From Prototheca cutis (taxonomy: Eukaryota; Chlorophyta; Trebouxiophyceae; Chlorellales; Chlorellaceae): DNA of 64,000 nucleotides. Shown one piece after another: positions 23,141 to 33,102 of the stretch. Position 1 is the stretch's first letter. Each line of letters opens with the position of its first letter. Below the pieces are notes generated by a model that made no database searches, was not told where the DNA came from, and saw nothing but the letters and a program-made list of their open reading frames with translations. The stretch lies in the NCBI GenBank assembly GCA_002897115.2, contig BCIH01000008.1:145971-209970 (forward strand), given 5' to 3'. A program made the position numbers and the translations under genes.

Positions 23141-25093
23141 ATGTTGTCTGAAGTGTCAGATACTCTGTCACACGATCCTGGGCGGGCGCTGCGATGGCTC
23201 GCCACCACGGTCTTTGTTGCCTGGGCATTGAGCCGGGTCTGGGGCAGGAAGCGGTCCGCCATCGAGTCCTCGCCGATCCCTCCGCGCCCATACTGGATTG
23301 ACGGTGCCATTCCTGCAATCATCAAGGGGGATCTACCGGATGCATCGCGGCGCAGTCATCTGCGCGGCGGTCTCGTGTACGCTCGGCGCTTCCTCGGTCG
23401 AGACACCGTTTACGTCGCAGGCAGGCGACCACGTTGGAGCTTGTTAGTCGCTGGGATGCGCGTTGCAAGCGTCATGCGATCGACTATATACTTGAGAAAT
23501 AAGCATATTGCAGTTCATACTGTTTGATACAATTATAGATACTGTACATCGCCTTCTGCATGCACAGGGGCGCCGAATGCTCGAAAGGTCCTGCTCGGCG
23601 AGGACAGCCTGGTGGTGTCCAAGTGGCCCCCGGCCACTGCGGCCCTGCTGGGCCCGCAGTCCCTCGTTAACAACACGGGATCCATGCATGCGCGCCTGCG
23701 TTCCATGATGCAGGCCGCCTTCACCCCGCGGGCCGCACTGTCGCATTTGCCGGATATCGTGCAGGCCACCTCGGCGGCGCTGGCGGCCTGGGCGGTCCAA
23801 GACCGAGTTTTGGCCCACGCTGCGGTCAACACCCTGGCCCTTCAGATTGCCCTGCAGGTCATCGCGGGCAGGGACACGGTCCTGACTAGATCCTCGAATC
23901 TGGACCACGTGGAACACTTGGTCCACACCTGGCTGGCAGGCCTTTTCGCTTGGCCCCTCGACCTGCCCTGGACCAGGTTTGGCCAAGCCAAGGCCGCCCA
24001 CGCTGAACTTGCAAAGGTGGGCTGCCTGTTGGGAGGAGGCTTAGCTGGTTGAGTTTGGGTGCAGGACGATTCGTCCAATTTTACACGCACCCGCTCTCTC
24101 CTCCCATTCGCAGCTGGTCCTGGAGACGGCTGGCGGCACCCTGGAGCCAGGCGCAGTGCTGGCGCACATGTTGGCCTCCCGGGACAAGGCTGGCCAGCCC
24201 TACAGCGACGCAGAGCTCGTGGACAACGTCATGACGCTGCTGTTTGCAGGCCACGACACTTCGGCCACCGCAATGATTTGCATCCTGGAGGAGCTGCGCA
24301 AGCATCCAGACAAGTTTGCAGCCGTTCGTCAGGAACAGGTGTGGGTGGTGTGATGTGATATGGGGGTTGTTTGAGGCTTGCGGGATTCCCGACCATCAGC
24401 AGTGACACCCACAAGCACAAACCTGCTTCCCACACTGCTCAACAACACCCCACACCCACTTGCTCGCCAGACGGAGGTTATCGCGACCCATGGCGAGGAA
24501 CTCATGCCAGAGAGCCTGTCGGCGATGCGACTGGCAGAGGGCTGGGTCAAGGAAGCCATGCGCCGCACCCCTGTCGTGCCCGTCGCCCCCCGCACCGCGC
24601 TGGTGGACTTTGAGGTCGGCGGGAAGCTGGTGCGCAAGGGCCAGGGCGTTGTGGCATCGCTGCGTGCCACCATGCAGCTGGACCCCAGGTTTGAAGGGGA
24701 TGACCCCCTCGACTTCAAGCCCGAGCGCTGGCTGAGCCTGGAGACGGCTCGGGACGGGGCCTGGATGCCGTTTGGCGGCGGGCCACGCCTGTGTCTAGGC
24801 AACGTCATCTCCATGATCGAGCTCAAAGTCTTTGTTGCCCTGCTGGCGAGACGGTGGGTGGGTGTGCGTCGGGGGGACTGGTGTCAAATATCACTCCTTT
24901 GCGTTTTTGGGGGGAGGGGGACGATGAGGAATCGGTTCATCGTGTGCACCTTCCCCACAGAGCCACCCGAGGCACCTTTCCTTCATTCTTTTCCAGGTAC
25001 ACCGTGGAGTTTTTGGACCAGTCTGAACCCTGGCACTTCATCCCCCTGGCCCGGCCCTGCCGTGGAATGCCAGTCATCCTGCGCACGCTCTAG
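23141..25093 (+). CDS. Cytochrome P450 (CYP85-clan-like monooxygenase)
   Basis: Haem-thiolate monooxygenase with an N-terminal membrane anchor (residues about 17-30, LRWLATTVFVAWALSRVW). Exons 23141-23420, 23568-24016, 24114-24338, 24471-24853 and 24997-25093 give about 477 aa. All P450 hallmarks are intact: I helix FAGHDTSATAM, K helix EAMR (ExxR), FKPERW and the haem loop FGGGPRLCLG with its Cys ligand. The arrangement, with ARKVLLGEDSLV and a short C-terminal tail, is closest to the CYP26/CYP85/CYP120 group, which oxidises terpenoids, sterols or retinoid-like molecules; the substrate cannot be told. Intron 1 appears to use a GC donor (GCAG|GCAGGC), the only choice that keeps VYVAG|APNARKV in frame. 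Confidence 0.93.
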
Positions 25094-25374
25094 GGAGGTT
25101 TCGTACACACATGCTGTCACACAGGAAGAATCGGCGGCGCTACACAGCGTCCGCATTGCTCAGAAGGCCAGAGGCATGGACGGGCGGTCGTTGTATGGGT
25201 GGGGTGCTCGGATCGCGGGACAGACAGAGGCGCAAGTGGCAACGGAAGAAGGAAGGCATGCGGGTACTTTCACTCACACTCTCGGCCGGGAGAAAGGCAA
25301 TCTCGCTCATTCTTACGCAATGGGAAGCACGGTCAACGCGCCTTTGCGGCGCGGCCAGGTCTCGGGTCGAGGTG

Positions 25375-27588
25375 TCACTCGCTCAGCAGGTCCGCGTAGT
25401 CGACTTCCTTCACCTCCTGCATGTCCTCATAAAAAGGGCCCGACATGCCAAAGTACTCCACCATGTGAGCCAGCGCACCCACGATCGCCGTGTTTGTCGG
25501 GTTGGCCGGCTCAGCATCTGTTTTTTCAGGGTGATGTGAGAGAGGCAAGGATCATCATGGCAAATGGCGATCTTTGGCATGCCCACCAATGCTCACGTAA
25601 TTACACAACTCATCCACCCGCCCAGACGTACAGGTGTAGTCCTTGCGGCTGGCAATCAGACCGTCGTTGCGGAGGGGGGACGCCCAGACGCCGCCGTAGA
25701 GAATGTGGGGGTTGGGCTCCAGGCTTGCCTCCATCACCATCCTGCATTCGGGGGGCAGTTTTGGCGGAACTTTTTCTCAGTGAGGAACTGAACTTCCATC
25801 ACTGAACACAGGCGCGCCATCCATGGTTCCAGTCTCGGTTTCCTCTCGCCCAGCATCCCTTTCTCCCTTTTAAAAGAAAAAGGCAAATAACCAAGCAAAT
25901 AAACAACAAGAGACGCACTGTCCACGCTGCAGGAACTTGTTCTCCCCCGTCTTCTTGGAAGACCAGGGACCGATGTCACGGCCCGTCTGCACGGGGAAGG
26001 AAGAAAGGAAGGACGATGCCATCTTTTTGGGACCACTATCGAGCTGGGTACATGTGGAAAACAGAAAACGATGCATTACAAGGCCCTAGCCACCTGTAAT
26101 CACCAGCCAACACGCACGTACCCAGATGAGATCACCCATGGCCGGGGTCCACGTGGAAACGGAAAAGTACGAGGGCTTGTGCCAGACGTAGGTGGGGTAG
26201 TCCTTGCCAAACCCAATGATCCAGCTCCTCCCAGCATCACCTGGGAGTAGGGTTGTGTATGTGCTTTTGTGGGCGTGCATGGGACGGATTCTTCGGTGCT
26301 GGGCAGCAGGTGGTAGCCCTCGTCGATGCACTCCTCCCACCAACTGGACCCCCCGTCCCCAACTCCGAGCTCCCACGACGGGCAAAGGCCAAGACTCACC
26401 AAGCAAATAATTTGTCTGGAAGTGGCCGAAATTGAGAAGCCGTGCGGCGTAGGATTCATCGATGGCCGCGGAATTATTGGCATGCAGAGCCGCCAGAAAT
26501 GCGACGTTGCCCACTTGGGCATTCGAGGACCAGTGGTAGGCGTAGACTGCCCCCGCGTCGGTGTACCCGATGGATCCGTCGAGGTAGGTATCGAAAAACT
26601 GGCGGGCTGCACTGGAGTAGACGCTGTTGGAGGTATCAAGCCCGGCCAGCAGCACGGCCGCGGCGGCATAGTAGTTCCAGACTTCCAGCGTGTAATGGAA
26701 GGGCGTCTGGCTGAACCAGCTGGAAGCTGCCTGGCGATAACTGTCCTCGCCCGTGGCCTTGAACAGCCAGGCTGCAGCCCAGGCCAGCTCGTCGTTGTAG
26801 TTGCGGTCCGAGGAGTACAGCTGTCCCATGTTGAGCACAACGGGGTCGCTCGAATCCATGAAAGATTTTGGGTTCGTGGAGGCAAAGGTGTACAGCGACC
26901 GGGCCTTGGACAGGGCGTTGGCCGACCAGCTAGGCAAGTCATCCTTGAGTAGGAGGCTCGCCGCCGCCAGGGCCGCCGCCGCGCCGCCTGTGGCCTCGCT
27001 CCCGGGGTCGCCCTGGGTCAAATAGCCGGCGGGGCGGGCGGGGACGTACTGCTCAAACAGCTCCAGAGGCGAGAAATTGTCAAAGTCCCTGGGATAGTGG
27101 TTATTTGAGTGGATTGAAGATGATGATGATGATGATTATTAATTTATTTTGTTTTATTCTTTTTTTTTTTTTTGGGGGGGGGGGGTTTTTAGACCTTTTT
27201 TCTTTTTTTTTAAGAAATTTACAGGTAAATATACATTTGATGATGCTAATAAAGCAGATTCAAAATTATCAATATTTTCANNNNNNNNNNNNNNNNNNNN
27301 NNNNNNNNNNNNNNNNNNNNNNNNNNNNNNNNNNNNNNNNNNNNNNNNNNNNNNNNNNNNNNNNNNNNNNNNNNNNNNNNTTTTTTAAGAAATTTACAGG
27401 TAAATATACATTTGATGATGCTAATAAAGCAGATTCAAAATTATCAATATTTTCAAGTTTTTTAGTTAAAGCTGGGGGGGGTAATTATCGAGGGGAATTG
27501 AAGGGAATGGGGGAGGTTGAGAGGGACCGGTGTTTGGCCTGGGGGTGGGCCGCCCATCAAGGAGCCCATCCTTCCTGAGTCCCTCACA

Positions 27589-27619
<31 letters not shown>

Positions 27620-29497
27620 TCCACCAATCAATGACCATTAAAAAACGCACTGGGTGCTGTTGCCGTAAGAGGCCATGAAGATTGGGGGATTCTCCGAGAC
27701 GTAGCTGTTCAGCAGGAAATCAGCGCCGTGCTTGACCTTCCATTTCAGCTCATCGTGTGTCTTGGTAGCCACAAAGCCCTGCTCGAAGGCCAGCCCCGCC
27801 CAAGCCATGATGGACGTCTGCAGGAGTGGGAGTGCGAGGAAAGGGTGGTTTCAGCATCAAACGCACGCTTCATGACAAGTATAGCTGGTTCCGACAAAAG
27901 CACCCATGTACACAGCATATCGTCTCTTTTCACACAGAATCTCTCCCCAAGAAAACAATAAATAAATAATAGAAATCCCCCGGGAAAAGAACGCACATGG
28001 AAGTTGTGGACGACGCTCATTTTCATGGTGGAACCGCCGGACTCGTAGTAGCCACCAGACAGGTCTTCGCCATACTTGCCCTTGCATGTCAGGCAAGAGT
28101 CGCCACGCCTGTTGCATGTACATACACGTGAGGAGAACGAGCTTGTTTTGGCGGAGGCAAGGTGCAGGATTTAGTACGGGAGCTCAGCTGTTTGAGCGTC
28201 TTGCTCTGGAAAGGAGCACGCCGAAGCCCCCCACTACATTATCAAGATACGTTTGACAATGGACAGGACAGTCCCCCCCCACCACCACCACCACCACACA
28301 CACACACACACCCCACACACACCCACCCACACAAAACACATTCGTTTCTAGAATGGCGCACCATTCGAGGCGCTGTGCCTGTGGCTCGATCTTACCGCTG
28401 ACCTGAGCATCCCAGTAGATGAGCACCTTGGACAGGGCCTCAACGTAGTCATAGGGCGGGTTGGAAGTCGAGGGTTTGTTGGTGTTGCCAGCTGCTTCGC
28501 TCCAACCTACCACAGGTCCGAGGTCAATACGTGTTGGGTCGTTTCCGTGCAATTGCGCGCATGCATTGCAGGAAGCCATCACGCAGCATTCCTAGGAGGC
28601 CGACGACGTGTTTTAAAATGACAAACTTAAACGTCTTTCCAAGCACCATATCCCCTTGTTCAGCACGCCCACTCACTGCCGCCCTTGCCACCGGTGGTGG
28701 GAATGTAGGTCATTTCCTGGCCGTCACGCTCGCCATAGTCGCAGACGCCTGGTGCAGCGCACTCCGCGCTGTAGCCGCTGTACGTAGCTTCTGCCAGGTT
28801 CCGGAAGGTCAGGCCCACCACGCAGTAGGGCTCGGTGCTCGACCAATCGCCCTCCACTGCAGGACGTCATAATGACTTTTGAAAGAGGGATGGATCAACC
28901 CGATCGATTCCCGCTTTAGATATCGTTCAATCAACCCAAATTTGCACACACACAAAAACTTCATGCATGGAGAGCGTTAATATCACACCCAGCACGAGAA
29001 GTCCACCTCGCTGCTGCCAACCCAGATCACCCGCGCACCGCTGGCACCGGGGGGATAGCATGCTGTGGGGCATTTTCCCGTGTGTGCAATCTTGACATTC
29101 AGGCACGATGGGACGCAATCGTTGCCGTACGTCTGCGAGAGATCAGTCGTCGGGTGTGGTGGGCGCGACATGGAGAAGAGCTGGGGGCCACGTCGCCCTG
29201 TATGTGCCTGCCACGCTGCCGCACAGCCCGGAGTGCCAGGTTAGCCCACGGATACCCTGGGGCCCACCCTCCAGTATCGACGCGAGTGCTGCCACCTACC
29301 TGGCTGTCCACGCCGCAAACGGGGTCGTAGTTTGTCACGTTGCCGCACTGACTGCACCAGTCCGCGGGTGCGATCGGAGTGCTGGCGGGAGCCGGGGCAT
29401 CGGCCGTGGCCTGGAGCCGGCGCGCAGCTGCCCCTGCTGGACAGCTAGCCAGCGCCAACAGGAGCAAGGCAACCAGAAACGCCATGGCGGTATTCAT
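25375..29497 (-). CDS. Secreted glycoside hydrolase family 9 (endoglucanase-like) with N-terminal Kazal-like module
   Basis: Eleven exons, all in phase (about 674 aa): 29497-29300, 29132-29039, 28856-28677, 28506-28362, 28108-27997, 27817-27651, 27088-26400, 26240-26122, 25986-25919, 25741-25632, 25517-25375. The exon 2 end has an alternative donor near 29047. A signal peptide (MAFLVALLLLALASCPAGA) is followed by a Kazal-like Cys pattern (CSQCGN, DPVCGVDSQTYGNDC, C, GKC). The GH9 catalytic domain begins near YDYVEALSKVLIYWDAQ: WRGDSC, DLSGGYYESGG, MAWAGLAFEQGF, GDPGSEATGGAAAALAAASL, PTYVWHKPS, NPHILYGGVW, and RKDYTYAEPANPTNTA carrying the expected proton-donor Glu. The usual DAGD catalytic-base motif reads ESGG, so activity is uncertain. 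Family enzymes hydrolyse beta-1,4-glucans; in an alga, wall remodelling is likely. Intron 6 holds a 100-N gap. Confidence 0.88.
27206..27455. other. Assembly gap (100 N) flanked by an identical 75-bp AT-rich repeat
   Basis: Exactly 100 N occupy 27281-27380. The 75 bases before the gap (27206-27280) are repeated without change after it (27381-27455). The repeat is strongly AT-rich, unlike everything else in the window, and is preceded by poly-T and poly-G runs. It lies in intron 6 of the GH9 gene, so no exon is broken. An unmerged contig overlap or a misplaced foreign fragment would explain it. Confidence 0.95.
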
Positions 29498-31040
29498 TCA
29501 ATGCCAGCTCTGGCCAGTTGTCTCACGGTTTTGGGAAGGATTCCCCCCAGCTCTTGGCACGGGGTGCCCCCCTGCAATAGCGCGTCGGCTAGTCCAATGA
29601 AATGAAAGCACTTTGAAAAGGTGGTGGTCAATGTGGAAACCAGTGCAGACAGGCCTGCACGAGGTCGACGATACGGTATCTACGAAATAAAATAGATGTG
29701 GGATTGTTTCGTGGTGGGCCTAGATTAGTACTTGCGGAGTTTCCCGTCAGTTACGCGTTTTTGGAGGGGCTGATCGCGCGGGGATCCACGTGCCTGCAAT
29801 GCGCCTGTGGTTCCGACGGGGCCCCGATCGCAAGCCTGCCGTGGTGCTGCACTGCAAAAACCAAACAGTGCCGCGATCCAAACGATCAGCCCTTGCCATT
29901 TGCGATCCGGGCCATGCACCGCTTATCCCGCATTGAGAAAAGCGTAGGATGAACTTTACTATGTTGTTGGACCGACTTGGCACTCCAACAGTGCTCCAGG
30001 TGGGGGTGGGCATTTTCATTCTCGACAAATGGTCTTCAGGGCCCTCCTACGCCCACCAACCTCGCCCGCTGCACGACAATTTGTATCCCAAATTGCTGAC
30101 GCAGTCTGCGGGCACCTCTGAGAAGGAGGTGGGCGTGCCTGCACGCAGGCCCCCCCCAAAGCACCCCGGAGCGCCGTCCCAAAGATCGGGACCTCTGAAC
30201 AGCGGAGAAATGTCTTTGCAGCGCCTTTTTCTTCCAGAATTATGTATATCAACAAATCTTAGAAGACGAGAGATGGAAAGAGCACCTGGTATTCGCGACT
30301 GAAGTGGTTTCACGAACACCGTCTTAAAGACCCTTGATCATTACGCCACTTCCTGGAACGGAACACTGGGCTGCCATGCAACGATACAAGGACCATTGTC
30401 TGAGATGAGAAAGAGTCCCAGGCCGGGAGTTGCAGGCCATGCATGCAAGACGAGAAGGTGGTACTTGTCACTAGCAAGGCGAATCGTGACAAGAAAGCAA
30501 GGCTGGAAAATGTGGAATCCACTGGGATGTGGTGGTTGCGGGGCAGGCCAACGGGCAGCCTGGGGTGCAACAAGTCCAACCATTTCCACACTGCAGAGTG
30601 GGAGACGTGTGGAGCCCCCAGGGCGACCGTTACATTGCGTCAGTGGCCGCAGTCCCATCCGTGGCATGTTCTTTGGCATGTTACTGCAGGGTCTGCACTT
30701 NCGCACCGCTCGCCNGACTCCTGGCGAGCTCCCAGATCCCCGGCAGGACCCTGGGCTGGTCCTGGTCCCCTGCTNTGCTGCCNCCTNATAGCCAATCCGT
30801 CAACAGCTGCAACATNCNATCGGCAAATCCACGGAGGCACCGTTGCACATCTGCGGCCACCGTTGTATGGTGGTGGGTAGGCNNGNGTGTGTGGACGTGC
30901 GCGTGTGGGTGGGTGGCGGGTGCGCTTATGCGTGGGTGTGCACGTGCAGAGTGTGCCTGGACAGGGGCACGGAGTGCGCCGGCGCAACCACAAGTGCACG
31001 CAGCGTGCGAGGTGTCAACTGGCTGCGGGCCGACACACTC
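29498..31040. other. Intergenic, low-quality sequence
   Basis: About 1.5 kb upstream of the GH9 start with no recognised gene. Scattered ambiguous bases at about 30702-30892 point to a collapsed repeat or poor read support. The GH9 promoter should be at the left end. Confidence 0.45.
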
Positions 31041-31046
31041 CCCGAC

Positions 31047-31291
31047 CAAACATGCCGCTCCGCAGATTTGCCGCAAGTGCCATCACAAAAGGTGCCTGGT
31101 CCACATCGCCAGCGCCAACTGGAGCCACTGTCCTGCAGTGCCCGGCATGCGGCATGATCCATCGCCGCGACGACAACGCAGGCGCAAACATCCGCTACCT
31201 GGGGTTGTACGCGGTAGTCAACAACACCAACGTCAGGCCGCCGCCTTTTGACAAGAAGCTCGAGACGCCCAAGACGCCAGGGCAGGGCTGA
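31047..31291 (+). pseudogene. Fanzor/TnpB-like C-terminal fragment (zinc ribbon and RuvC-III)
   Basis: A reading frame ending at 31291 contains CPACGMIHRRDDNAGANI, the pattern C-x2-C followed by RDxNAxxNI that forms the second half of the zinc ribbon and the RuvC-III aspartate of OrfB/TnpB and eukaryotic Fanzor nucleases. It is followed by a stretch ending NVRPPPF, and Fanzors often have a similar G-x-RPxxF tail. The first Cys pair may be ICRKC at 31066-31080, but it lies in a different frame, so a short intron (donor at 31091, acceptor before 31139) or a frameshift is needed. No RuvC-I or RuvC-II segment was found in the poor sequence upstream. I read it as a remnant or an incompletely assembled element. 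Confidence 0.4.
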
Positions 31292-31711
31292 GCATTCGCC
31301 CCCTGGCACACCTTCCTTCCCTTGGCATGAGCCATATCGCCGCGGGTTTCGGCCTCCGGGCTGGAGCCCGCGGCGACCTCTGCACTACGAAAAGTGTCGA
31401 GGGTCACGCAATGAATGCATGCCGAGTCTGACTGTGCATTTCTTGGATACCCGCCTGCGGGGACGCCTCTCATCAACATTTGGGCGCGCATGCGCTGCCC
31501 ATGGGACAGACTGGAAGGATGCCGGCCCCCCGACGTTCTGTTTGTTTTTCTTTTTTTTCAAAACGCATCCCAAACATACCATGCTCGCAATATTCACGCA
31601 CGTTCATTTATTCATCAAAATTAGGGCACGTCAGTATGAGAAAAACCGACAATGCTGGGCTGTCCTCATGCCACCTGTTCACCGGCCGGCGGGCGCCAGA
31701 AGTGCCTGTGT

Positions 31712-32732
31712 TCATGACCCCCGCTGCGTCTCGCGCATGGTGCGCAGCTCATCCAGCACCGCTGCTGCGCTCGACTTGTCCACGTCCGCTGCCGACTCCT
31801 CCACAAACTGCGGCCGGGGGCGGGATGCCGGGGTGGTTGATTGATCGATTGCAAGCTGGGCGCAGGTGTGGGGTCCTCGGAGTTCGTACCTCCCGTCGCG
31901 TTGTACACACACAGCAAAAGCATGAACGCACCAGACGGAGGAGGACGCCATCTTCAACCAGCGCCGCCCAGCGCAGCGTCAGCGGGCCACCCTTGGCGAC
32001 GTTGGCTTCAGCTTCGGGGTGTTCCATGCCCAGAAATCGAGCCAGCCGGCCGCCCTGATCGACCACATTCACCACCGTGGCTGGATTGAGGCCAAGTTGG
32101 CCCGCCCAGGCGGCCACAGACTCGGGCTCGCCTTGGGAGATGCTGAGGATGGGCAGTCGCACACCGCTCGACGCCAGCGCCCCTGCCGCCTCCACAAACC
32201 CAGGCATGTGCCGCTCGGAGCAAACCTTGCCCCGGTTGGGCAGACCGACAACCACGCGCAGGCCTCCCTGATGTGATGTGTTTTGGAGCGAGAATGATCC
32301 ATTTTAGGCCATTTGCGCTGCCGATGCAATGTGGTCCACATCGGTTCTGGTGGACCCCCTGCGTCCCCATCTGCGTATACATATATCCAGGTCTCGACCT
32401 GGGAATTCACCCGGGTACATGCATTCGCATCCCAGCAGCATAACGCGTCATCTTTCCCCGGCAAGTCGTGCCTGGAGGATCTCCTTGATGTGGGTGGGCC
32501 GGCCATCCACGAGCAGGTCAAGGTGCGCCAGGTGGTGTAGCTCCTTCCGACGCAGCAGGCTCGCATTGCACGTATGCGCGTTCAGATCCGAGTCCTTGTG
32601 GCCCATGGGCACATCCTCACAACCCGGCGGGTTGCGCTGGATCCATCGCAGCCCCGGGACTGGGCCCAACCCCGCCGGCCACTCGGTCCCACGGAGTTGC
32701 CGGAGTAGGGGGCCCGACGCCCCCCGCAGCAT
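31712..32732 (-). CDS. Peroxiredoxin of the PrxII/Prx5-like group, organelle-targeted
   Basis: Thiol peroxidase. Exons 32732-32472, 32267-31932 and 31807-31712 give about 230 aa. The Prx core is LRVVVGLPNRGKVCSERHMPGF, with the peroxidatic Cys and the CSxxH-x-PGF segment, then ILSISQGEPESVAAWAGQLG, LARFLGMEHPE, LRWAALVEDGV and FVEESAADVDKSSA, which track PrxII sequence to its end. The canonical P-x3-T-x2-C active site is altered: the Thr is missing and the spacing is one shorter. About 80 N-terminal residues (MLRGASGPLLRQLRG...) precede the domain and look like a transit peptide plus linker. Intron 1 must use a GC donor (CAG|GCACGA), since no GT exists before the frame closes. Confidence 0.8.
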
Positions 32733-33102
32733 TGGACGTCAATTCCTTGGGTCTGAACCTGGGCGATAAATAACGTGCCGTGCCGGTGGATTCCCATTGC
32801 TGTGCAGCGTTTTTGGGCCAGCTCTGCTCTCGATCGCTTTCTTCGAAACACGGGATGCGTGATGCGCACAGGCGGGTTCAATAATCATGATGGCAGAAGG
32901 AAGTAGGGAAGCAGGGGGTTGGGCAAATGATTGTGTCATGCACGACTGCCACATGCTGTAGCTCTCGCCACAGTCTTGTCAAGGCCATTTTGCAGTGCAT
33001 CGATGTGTGTGTTTATTGTGCGTCACGAGGGCCCTTTGCAATGGCGGCTTGATGGGAGTGCCGTAGGTTACCGGCGGCCCGGTGGCTGGATCACCCTGCT
33101 CC
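32733..33102. other. Intergenic between two minus-strand genes
   Basis: About 370 bp: peroxiredoxin promoter and 3' flank of the PH-domain gene. Nothing else seen. Confidence 0.5.
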
